From a bacterium (GTDB lineage Bacteria > Myxococcota_A > Bradymonadia > Bradymonadales > Bradymonadaceae): a DNA stretch of 45,989 nucleotides. Location: positions 1 through 45,989 of the forward strand of contig JAUIBR010000051.1 in assembly GCA_030427705.1 (NCBI GenBank). The letters run 5' to 3'. Position numbers and translations under genes: made by a program. The number at the start of each line of letters is the position of its first letter. Within the stretch, counting starts at the first letter, position 1. This document shows, piece by piece, positions 31,603 to 38,792 of this stretch. The notes under the pieces were generated by a model, which was not told the origin of the DNA, did not search any database, and worked only from the letters and a program-made list of their open reading frames with translations.

Positions 31603-31722
31603 AGCTCCCTGCGGTCGCGTTACAGCTTCCGTTGGTCGCGTTACAGCTCCCTGCGGTCGCGTTACAGCTCCCTGCGGTCGCGTTTTCATGGACGCGAGAC
31701 CTGTAACGCGAGGCTTGAGCCG
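31603..31722. repeat. GGTCGCGTTACAG repeats with inverted partner
   Basis: Three full copies of CTCCCTGCGGTCGCGTTACAG-like units and a variant (TTCCGTTGGTCGCGTTACAG) are followed by the inverted CTGTAACGCGAG at 31701-31712. The set lies between the lipoprotein stop at 31725 and the cytochrome gene and can form a hairpin. The core is shared with the element at 7600-7741. Confidence 0.8.
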
Positions 31723-31724
31723 AG

Positions 31725-33011
31725 CTACTTGTATACAGACACCTTGAGGGTGGTTTGGAGGGTTGCGGTCTTGTTCATCGGGCAGGCGAAGTCCGCGGTC
31801 TTAAGAATAGGCGTGGCGCATTGTGCGAAGTCAGGCGGGATCGCGCCCGGCCATTGTGCGGCCACGGATTCCGTTGTGCCTTGCGCGTCGATCACAAATT
31901 CGACGGGCACCTCGACCTCCATCTCGCGTCCCGGCAGATGTTTGAAGCAGGCTTGGAACGCATTGTATGCCAACGCGTTGACGCCAATGGCTTTGCTCAG
32001 CGGGTCGTCTCCGGAGGCCTCGCTGCTGTTTAACCAGGCTGACCTGCGCAGCCCATCATTATTGGGGGCTGGAGACATTCCATCGTTGGCTCTCTTCGGC
32101 ATCAGGATGTCGATTTGCGTTCGCAGTCGCCGGTTCTGGTCACCAGGTCCAAAGTTCACTGATGATTCAATGACGTTGCAGAAACACGCAAACGTCGGCC
32201 GCGGGAGGTGGTCTTCAATTGCTTGTTCGCAATTTGTGACGCGTCCGGTCGCGTCAACCTGCAAGATATGGTTGTTTGCCCACCAATCACGCCAGATTTG
32301 CTTGTTTGAGTCTCCACATGCCAGAAACTTGTCTACATGGGGCTGGAAGAGCGGAGTCAGTTGTTTTGTCTCAATGTTCCAGTTAGGTGAAAGCTGAGCG
32401 AATTTTAGGCTGATTTTGGGCTCGTTGAGATCGAATGCATTGTATCCTCCAATCCCTAGGCCCCCTGCGCCTTTGCTTTTGGGATAAGGCTTGAACGAAT
32501 TCTGATGAATTGCATTAGCCCACTGGTTCTGATCTTGAGGTAAATCGAGCAGAAGGTCAGCTAGCTTGTTCTGATTTTCGTCGCGGTCATAGACAGTTAC
32601 CCGAAGACGGCATCCTTCTTTACAATCAATCCGAGCGTCCAATTCAGGTGCTTCAGGCTGCAATGCTCGATCGGTCGCGTTTGGACTTGGAACATCCGTG
32701 CATTGTTTTCCGTTGGGATACTCACCCCTCAGAAATCCGTCCCACCGTGCTTTTGCCACGGCGTAGCGTTCCGCAGTGAACGCCCCGATATCTCCGGTGT
32801 TGATACGCTGAATCAACGCCTCCGCCAGCACCGCGCGTTCCTCGTAGAGCAATACGTCATCAGTCCAAACGCCCAACGACGTGACCAAGAGCTCCTGTGG
32901 TCCTTCGGGCGGCACATATTCTGGTGCTGGCTCGGTAATCTCCGATTTAGCCGCCGTTGGTGTCGCGGAACATCCAACCAGAAACAGAAACAGCAGAAGT
33001 TTGAAACGCAT
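31725..33011 (-). CDS. Lipoprotein with AgmX/PglI-like C-terminal domain
   Basis: Start at 33011: GAGG lies 6 nt upstream and the signal MRFKLLLFLFLVGC is ideal; the longer frame to 33047 lacks both. Length is 428 residues. The C-terminal ~80 residues (AFQACFKHLPGREMEVEVPVEFVIDAQGTTESV, then a Cys and a strand LQTTLKVSV) match the TonB-C-like AgmX/PglI domain pattern of Myxococcota lipoproteins. The middle (TVYDRDENQNKLADLLLDLP, several Cys pairs) is unassigned. TGTATACA palindromes lie 28 bp before the start (33039) and at both sides of the 3' end (31590, 31731). Confidence 0.76.
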   Translation of the reverse strand: MRFKLLLFLFLVGCSATPTAAKSEITEPAPEYVPPEGPQELLVTSLGVWTDDVLLYEERAVLAEALIQRINTGDIGAFTAERYAVAKARWDGFLRGEYPNGKQCTDVPSPNATDRALQPEAPELDARIDCKEGCRLRVTVYDRDENQNKLADLLLDLPQDQNQWANAIHQNSFKPYPKSKGAGGLGIGGYNAFDLNEPKISLKFAQLSPNWNIETKQLTPLFQPHVDKFLACGDSNKQIWRDWWANNHILQVDATGRVTNCEQAIEDHLPRPTFACFCNVIESSVNFGPGDQNRRLRTQIDILMPKRANDGMSPAPNNDGLRRSAWLNSSEASGDDPLSKAIGVNALAYNAFQACFKHLPGREMEVEVPVEFVIDAQGTTESVAAQWPGAIPPDFAQCATPILKTADFACPMNKTATLQTTLKVSVYK

Positions 33012-33074
33012 GTGGCCCTCGGTGTTCGATTGGCGACCTGTATACAACTCAGCTGAACACGAGCGTAGCGAGTT

Positions 33075-33091
33075 TTGGCACGCAACTCGCA
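33075..33091 (+). promoter_or_regulatory. Candidate sigma54 promoter upstream of the beta-propeller gene
   Basis: The sequence TTGGCACGCAACTCGCA has a full -24 box and a -12 box with one mismatch (TCGCA for TTGCA), with GG and GC exactly 10 nt apart. The predicted start is near 33102, giving a 96-nt leader. A small dyad CAGTTAC/GTAAC lies just downstream. It is the same grade of match as the element at 3464-3481. Confidence 0.5.
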
Positions 33092-33197
33092 GTTACACTC
33101 CCCCGTAACAGACATCGAGAAGTCGCTTCGGTGCACAGAATGCGGCTCTCAAGAGAATCGAAACTAAATTGAACGACAAAAATCTGAGAGATCCAAA

Positions 33198-35402
33198 ATG
33201 AACACGATTCAAAAATCTGAGAGTCAGAACACTACGCTGGCGTCGCGCTTCGCGCTGGCGTCGCGCTTCGCGCTGGCGTCGGCTTCGCCTGTTATTTGGC
33301 GCCGCGCCATCTTTACTGCTTTCGCGGGCGCTACCCTGCTCGCCGGTTGCGCAGGTGACAGCGATACCTCCAAAACAGGTGACCCTGGAACACGCCCAGC
33401 CGTGACGACCCAATATACTCTGTTGCCAGCACAAGACTGCGCGACCGTCGAAAAACGTTTGGTCGAAGTCGCGACCGAGCAAATCCTCCAGAACAAATAC
33501 GAAACCCAATACTGGTTGGAAGACGCAGCGGCCGGCGGTAATAACGCCAACAACTCCGCGCCTTCGCAAGACCGCGCATCCGACTCCCCTGACGACTACA
33601 CGACCACGAACAACCAAGAAGAAGGCGTCGATGAAGCTGACTTCGTGAAAACGGACGGCAACTATATCTACACGCTCTATGGACGCGACCTGGTCATCAC
33701 CAAGTCGTGGCCGGCTGAAGAGACCGAAGAAGTCGGCCGCATCACGCTAGCTGACGAAGGCTACCCGTCCGCGCTGTTCCTGAAAGGCGACAAAGTCGCA
33801 GCATTCATGGGCATCTGGGAAGATACCGATGACGGCGACGGCATCTGGGAGCCAACCGACTACTTCAATGGCACGCGTGTCGCGATTCTGGACGTGTCGG
33901 ACCGAACGGCCCCACGACTTGAGCGCCACCTCGACATCGAGGCTTGGATGGCTGATGCACGCATGATCGACGGTGACGTCTACATGGTCTCGAACGGCGG
34001 CTTCGAGATGCCATTCAATATCTGGGACATCGCATGGGACGACTCGCTAAATCTTCCTCAGGAAGAGTACGACGCAAACGAAGCACGTATCAACGAGCTC
34101 AAAGACCAGGCTCGCCCAATCGTGAAGGCTGAGGTCGAGCGTTTGGTTCAAGGCCAGAACGTTTTGGACTTCTTCCCAACAAAGCGAATCCTCAACTCCA
34201 GCGGAGATGTTCTGGCGAGCACGCCGCTCTACCAATGTGATGAACTCTACCTTCCGCAGCAGCTCGCACAGCTCGGCGCGCTGAACATCACGCACTTCGA
34301 CCTGGACGACAAAACGCCAATCACCACGACTGGTATTGTTGCCAATGGTTGGCAGGTTTACGCATCGGAAGACAATCTCTATGTTTCGATGAGCTCCAAT
34401 TGGTGGTGGTGGGGTTGGGGTAACAACCGCAACGAAACGATCATCCACCAGTTCAACCTCGAAGGCGCAGGCGACAAACCTCGTTACGCTGCAAGCGGCA
34501 AGGTCGACGGCTGGTTGCTGAACCAGTTCTCGATGAGCGAGTACAATGGTCACCTTCGTGTTGCGACCACGGACAACCAGTGGGTTTGGGACGAGACGAC
34601 TGGCGAAGGTACGCAGACCGGTGGCAACCACCTGACCATCCTGAAAAACGACCAAGGCGAATTGGTCGAGACCGGTTCGGTCCGCGACCTGGCTCCTGGC
34701 GAGCAGGTCTTCTCGGCGCGTTTCATGGGCGACAAAGGTTACATCGTGACCTTCGAGCGCACCGACCCACTCTTCACCTTCGACCTGTCGGACCCAACCA
34801 ATCCTCAGCTGAAAGGCGAGCTGAAGATCAACGGGTTCTCAAGCTACATGCACCCCATGGGTGACGACCATCTGCTGACGATCGGTCAGGACGCGACGGC
34901 AGACGGCCAGGTCCAAGGTGTCCACCTTCAGATCTTTGACGTCAGCGATATGGACAACCCAACCCGCGTTCAGCAACACGTGCTTTCGACCGGCAGCTGG
35001 TCGTCATGGTCGGAAGCAATGTGGGACCACCACGCGTTCACGTACCACCCAACCAAGCAGCTCTTGGCGGTACCTGTGAACATCCACGAGTGGGAAGACA
35101 ACAACAACGAGAGCTTCTCGGGCCTCATCGTCTACCGTGTCGATGAAAACACGGGCTTCCAGGAAGTCGGCCGCGTCAACCACGCGGACCTGGCCACGCG
35201 CTACTACTGCAAGAACTACGGCGCAACCAGCTGGGAGTGCATGGACTCAGACTACCAGTGGTGGACCAGCGTGCGTCGAAGCATCTTCATCGAAGATTAC
35301 CTGTTCAGCTTGAGCACGGTCGGTATGAAGGTGAATGACCTGCTTGACCCACGAACGGAGCACAAGCGGCTTATGTTGCTTGAAGAAGACCTCTACCGGT
35401 AG
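33198..35402 (+). CDS. Beta-propeller domain lipoprotein
   Basis: The 734-residue lipoprotein has lipobox LLAGC (Cys51). The diagnostic segment NNQEEGVDEADFVKTDGNYI marks the bacterial beta-propeller-domain family (PF09826 type), secreted proteins of unknown function. Blades continue through VAILDVSD, VTFERTDPLFTFDLSDP and LQIFDVSDMDNPTRV to the C-terminus. The N-region before the signal helix is unusually long and contains the DNA repeat CGCTGGCGTCGCGCTT, read as ASRFALASRFALAS (15-28). The repeat is of the same kind as nearby intergenic ones and appears to have expanded in frame. GAGAG lies 7 nt before the ATG. A strong terminator follows. Confidence 0.88.
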   Translation: MNTIQKSESQNTTLASRFALASRFALASASPVIWRRAIFTAFAGATLLAGCAGDSDTSKTGDPGTRPAVTTQYTLLPAQDCATVEKRLVEVATEQILQNKYETQYWLEDAAAGGNNANNSAPSQDRASDSPDDYTTTNNQEEGVDEADFVKTDGNYIYTLYGRDLVITKSWPAEETEEVGRITLADEGYPSALFLKGDKVAAFMGIWEDTDDGDGIWEPTDYFNGTRVAILDVSDRTAPRLERHLDIEAWMADARMIDGDVYMVSNGGFEMPFNIWDIAWDDSLNLPQEEYDANEARINELKDQARPIVKAEVERLVQGQNVLDFFPTKRILNSSGDVLASTPLYQCDELYLPQQLAQLGALNITHFDLDDKTPITTTGIVANGWQVYASEDNLYVSMSSNWWWWGWGNNRNETIIHQFNLEGAGDKPRYAASGKVDGWLLNQFSMSEYNGHLRVATTDNQWVWDETTGEGTQTGGNHLTILKNDQGELVETGSVRDLAPGEQVFSARFMGDKGYIVTFERTDPLFTFDLSDPTNPQLKGELKINGFSSYMHPMGDDHLLTIGQDATADGQVQGVHLQIFDVSDMDNPTRVQQHVLSTGSWSSWSEAMWDHHAFTYHPTKQLLAVPVNIHEWEDNNNESFSGLIVYRVDENTGFQEVGRVNHADLATRYYCKNYGATSWECMDSDYQWWTSVRRSIFIEDYLFSLSTVGMKVNDLLDPRTEHKRLMLLEEDLYR

Positions 35403-35434
35403 TCTCAGCGCGTTCGCGCTTCGACTAGTAATCT

Positions 35435-35472
35435 AAAACCCCGATGGCATTCGCCCTCGGGGTTTTGTTTTC
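35435..35472 (+). terminator. Rho-independent terminator
   Basis: AAAACCCCGA (35435-35444) pairs with TCGGGGTTTT (35457-35466) around a 12-nt loop, followed by GTTTTC. It lies 33 bp after the beta-propeller stop. The A-run on the left also allows some function on the other strand. Confidence 0.85.
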
Positions 35473-35475
35473 TTT

Positions 35476-35612
35476 CGCCTTCGGCGAGTTATCTTCGCCT
35501 TCGGCGAGTTATCTTCGCTTCGCGAGTGGTCTTCGCCTTCGGCGAGTGGTCTTCGCCTTCGGCGAGTTTTCTTCGCTTCGCGAGTCTCTTCGCTTCGCGA
35601 GTTTTCTTCGCG
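35476..35612. repeat. CGCCTTCGGCGAG / CGCTTCGCGAG palindromic repeats
   Basis: At least seven units alternate between CGCCTTCGGCGAGT and CGCTTCGCGAGT, each a small perfect hairpin (CGCC/GGCG or CGC/GCG around TT), spaced by TTTTCTT or GGTCTT. They lie between the terminator and the CRISPR operon and generate a false extension of the exonuclease frame. Confidence 0.85.
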
Positions 35613-35682
35613 AACGTTTGGTAGGCAAAGTTCTTGTAAAATCATCGGGCGGCACGAAACGTGCCGAAGGTGCGAGTAGACT

Positions 35683-35716
35683 GGTTTCAATTGCTAAGCT
35701 ATTTTGCATTGAAACC
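35683..35716. repeat. GTTTCAAT...ATTGAAAC inverted repeat before the CRISPR operon
   Basis: GGTTTCAATTGC at the left and GCATTGAAACC at the right form an 11-bp stem with one bulged base around an 11-nt loop. The outer 32 nt begin GTTTCAAT and end ATTGAAAC, as many non-I-E CRISPR repeats do. Only one copy is present. It is 10 bp before the earliest ATG of the exonuclease. It may be an operator, an RNA hairpin in the leader of the cas transcript, or a solo repeat. The hairpin GGCAC-GAAAC-GTGCC lies just upstream at 35651-35665. Confidence 0.5.
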
Positions 35717-35725
35717 TCTCTATTT

Positions 35726-36244
35726 ATGGCAAGGGCGATGCGTCACATCAACTGTAGTATCGATATGGACGATGCTTGGGCACTGGCCTCAGTGTTGTTC
35801 CTGGATGTGGAGACGACGGGACTTGACCCAAGGCGCGGTGCAAGGATTTCTGAATTGGCATTGTTGTCAAAAACCCGCACGGTTTTCAGTGGTCCAATAG
35901 AAGAGACGTCAATTGACCAGTTGAACCATCTGTTCCGGGCCAACGTTTTGGTCGGGCACAACATCAAGTTTGACCTACTTCACTTATCCTCCCATTTTGA
36001 ACGGAATGGCCGTCGTTTTCCGATTGTGCACATTTTAGACACATTGGGATTGTTTGAGTCTCCCAGACGACTGTCCGTTATAGGGGCTGAAAACGGCTGG
36101 GATGGAGAATGGCATACTGCCGAGTGGGACGCGGAGGTTTGTCGAAAGATCGCTGAGAAATTCATCAATCCTTTGAGCACACTGGCGGCGGTGGGGGTCA
36201 CTCGTGTCTCAATGATGCAACGTGAGGTCTTTCATGGTGCATGA
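35726..36244 (+). CDS. Stand-alone DEDDh (DnaQ-like) 3'-5' exonuclease at head of cas operon
   Basis: The 172-residue protein has all three exonuclease motifs: Exo I FLDVETTG (Asp27, Glu29), Exo II GHNIKFD (Asp83) and Exo III HTAEWD (His130, Asp135), so the catalytic DEDDh set is complete. Length is that of a bare DnaQ-type domain. The start is uncertain: ATGs at 35726, 35738 and 35765 are in frame; the frame further upstream is repeat-derived. Its end overlaps cas3 by 11 bp, placing it in the cas operon. DnaQ-like exonucleases trim prespacers in type I-E systems, in some species as a Cas2 fusion; here cas2 has no such fusion. A role in spacer trimming is therefore likely but inferred. Confidence 0.85.
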   Translation: MARAMRHINCSIDMDDAWALASVLFLDVETTGLDPRRGARISELALLSKTRTVFSGPIEETSIDQLNHLFRANVLVGHNIKFDLLHLSSHFERNGRRFPIVHILDTLGLFESPRRLSVIGAENGWDGEWHTAEWDAEVCRKIAEKFINPLSTLAAVGVTRVSMMQREVFHGA

Positions 36245-38792
36245 ACTCAGAGTTCCGTGGGCAAAGCTGGACAAAGCGGATGGGGAGTTGTTGGGGTCCC
36301 ATTCCCTGTTGTCCCATTCGCTAGATGTCGCGTTTACCTTCCAGTTGTTGATTCGAAAAACGTTGATTGGGAAGAGGTTTGAAACACTATTAGGTCGAGA
36401 ACTTACAGACGTGGACATCGATCGATTGTCCGTATTGGCTGCGCTTCATGATGCGGGAAAGACCAATCGAGGTTTCCAGAATCGTTCAAACGACAATGCT
36501 AAGTTAACGGCTGGCCACGTCGGTCCCATCATTAATATTCTAGAGGGGCCTGATGAACTCAAGTTCAACATCCTGAGTGCATTGGGTGTCCAAGATATGG
36601 TCTGTTGGTTCGAAGATGATCAACTCTATGATTGGCTCTTGGCAACGTTCGCACATCATGGACGTCCAGTACGACCAGACCCTGGTACACTCCGTACCGA
36701 AATCTGGCAGTCGAGCGACTCTTATGATCCAATTCTCGCATTGAAGAGTCTGACAGATTCCGTCCGTGGCCACTTCCCGAAGGCATGGGAGGTCGGGCCG
36801 CCCATATCAAGCCGTCCCCACTTGCAACATTTGTTCAATGGAATGTTGACGCTTGCCGATTGGCTTGGGTCAGATCGTCGATTCTTTCAATTCGATGAAG
36901 AAGGCGAAATACGCGGGGAGTCAGCACCTGATCTGGCTTACACTGCTCTCAAAGAGACCGGTTTGGCGTCTCGACTCGAGTCCAATCTCAGTAAGTCGTC
37001 GAGTACTATTGAAGCGTTCGCGGGTTTCACGCCAAATCCCTTTCAACGAACTGTGGAAACGCTAAGCACGAACTCAGCACCGAGTTTGGTAATCGCCGAG
37101 TCCGACACTGGTTCTGGAAAGACCGAGGCAGCGTTTGCAAGATTCCTATCTCTTTATCGGGCAGGCGAGGTGGATGGTGTCTACTTCGCTCTTCCAACCC
37201 GTACTGCAGCGACTCAAATACATAAACGACTATTGCGGGACGCTCAGAAAGCGTTTGACGACAATGCTCCACCGGTGGTGTTGGCGGTTCCGGGATATAT
37301 CACCGTAGATGACAAAACCGCGATTCGTTTGCCTGGATTTGAGGTGCTTTGGCCCGATGATGCCAACGACGCAATGCGCTATCGGGGCTGGTCTGGCGAG
37401 ACTAGCAAGCGTTACATGTGTGGTTCAATTGTGGTTGGCACGATTGATCAAGCGCTGCTTTCTACACTCGCCGTGAACCACTCTCACATGCGTGCATCGG
37501 CACTTTCCCGCTTACTCTTGGTTGTCGATGAGGTGCATGCATCTGATGCATATATGAACCGAATTCTCGAGGAAGTGTTGGAGTTTCATTGGAAGTGCGG
37601 AAGTCACGCATTCTTAATGTCAGCAACTCTGGGAGGCGAGCAGAGACAGAAGTTCTTGGCAGAAAATGAGACACGGTCCCTCGCAGACAGCATTTCCATG
37701 GGTTACCCATTGGTAAGCTATCGTGACGCATCGGGGTTAAAGGAAAAATCTACCGATCCAAGCGGATATCAAAAATCCGTCAAGATCGAGTCATTACCTG
37801 CTGCTGCTGACACTCAGAAACTGGCGGAGTTTGCCGTACGTTGCGCTGATGATAATGCTCGCGTTCTGATTATCAGAAACACTGTCAAGGATTGTCAGGA
37901 TACTCTAAAGGCACTGCAGGGTTCAGCCCATTGTTTCGAAGTTGCTGGCAAGCGTGTTGCGCATCACAGTCGGTTTACGGCAAATGACCGTAAGTTGCTT
38001 GATCGTGCAATTGAGGATGCAATCGGAAAACAGGGTGCTGCGGAAGGCATCATCATTGTGGCCACCCAAACGGTCGAGCAAAGCTTGGATATTGACGCTG
38101 ACATCCTGATCACGGATTTGGCACCGGTCGACGTACTGCTTCAACGGATTGGGCGACTACATCGACACCCCTCCCGTCAACGACCAATTGGCTACGAAGA
38201 ACCAAAGGCCGTTGTGCTTACTCAGGATGAGGACCTAGCAACTTACATTCAGGATTCGGGCAGAGCGATTGGGCCTCATGGTTACGGAACGGTCTACGAG
38301 GACCTCCGAATTCTCGAAGCCACCGCACGATTGGTTCAGGAGCTTGGAGAATGGGAGATTCCTGAGATGAACCGGACGTTGGTCGAGCGTGGTCTTCATT
38401 CAGAGGTTTTCGCTAGTCTCGCCCAGGAGGATTCGCGATTTGAGGCGCATTCAAGGTTCATTGATGGGCAGAACTATGCTCAACGAACTATCGCGCAAAT
38501 GGGTCTTGTCGATAGAGCAAAATCATACTGGGAATGCACATTCCCGGAGGCTATTGATGAGCGATTATCGACAAGGCTCGGTGAAGAAGACCGCAGAGTA
38601 CAGTTTGAGACTCCTCAACAATCTCCGTTGGGTGCGACCTTTAGAGAAATCAAGATTCCAGGGCATTGGGCAAAGCGATTAGATTCCTCTGGTCTCCGCG
38701 TAATTTCACAAGGGCAATCCCTTCGATTTGAGATCGGTGGGCAAGAGTTTAGCTATACACATTTGGGGCTTGAGAGGATTGAGCGTGATTAG
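36234..38792 (+). CDS. cas3: CRISPR-associated helicase-nuclease Cas3 (type I-E)
   Basis: An 852-residue Cas3 recruited by Cascade to unwind and degrade target DNA. The N-terminal HD nuclease has His23/His28, HDAGK (His72-Asp73) and HH at 141-142. The SF2 helicase follows: Walker A SDTGSGKT (about 290-297), DEVH (432-435), SATLGG (463) and motif VI QRIGRLHRH. All key residues are intact. The ATG at 36234 has GAGG 6 nt upstream and is preferred to the GTG at 36222. It overlaps the exonuclease by 11 bp and cas8e by 8 bp. Confidence 0.96.
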   Translation: MVHELRVPWAKLDKADGELLGSHSLLSHSLDVAFTFQLLIRKTLIGKRFETLLGRELTDVDIDRLSVLAALHDAGKTNRGFQNRSNDNAKLTAGHVGPIINILEGPDELKFNILSALGVQDMVCWFEDDQLYDWLLATFAHHGRPVRPDPGTLRTEIWQSSDSYDPILALKSLTDSVRGHFPKAWEVGPPISSRPHLQHLFNGMLTLADWLGSDRRFFQFDEEGEIRGESAPDLAYTALKETGLASRLESNLSKSSSTIEAFAGFTPNPFQRTVETLSTNSAPSLVIAESDTGSGKTEAAFARFLSLYRAGEVDGVYFALPTRTAATQIHKRLLRDAQKAFDDNAPPVVLAVPGYITVDDKTAIRLPGFEVLWPDDANDAMRYRGWSGETSKRYMCGSIVVGTIDQALLSTLAVNHSHMRASALSRLLLVVDEVHASDAYMNRILEEVLEFHWKCGSHAFLMSATLGGEQRQKFLAENETRSLADSISMGYPLVSYRDASGLKEKSTDPSGYQKSVKIESLPAAADTQKLAEFAVRCADDNARVLIIRNTVKDCQDTLKALQGSAHCFEVAGKRVAHHSRFTANDRKLLDRAIEDAIGKQGAAEGIIIVATQTVEQSLDIDADILITDLAPVDVLLQRIGRLHRHPSRQRPIGYEEPKAVVLTQDEDLATYIQDSGRAIGPHGYGTVYEDLRILEATARLVQELGEWEIPEMNRTLVERGLHSEVFASLAQEDSRFEAHSRFIDGQNYAQRTIAQMGLVDRAKSYWECTFPEAIDERLSTRLGEEDRRVQFETPQQSPLGATFREIKIPGHWAKRLDSSGLRVISQGQSLRFEIGGQEFSYTHLGLERIERD

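Noticed and set aside
33012-33047. Earlier start for the AgmX-like lipoprotein at 33047
   Set aside because: The signal peptide and Shine-Dalgarno both point to 33011.
35444-35725. N-terminal extension of the DEDDh exonuclease
   Set aside because: It translates palindromic CGCCTTCGGCGAG repeats and starts inside a terminator; the first motif lies well downstream.
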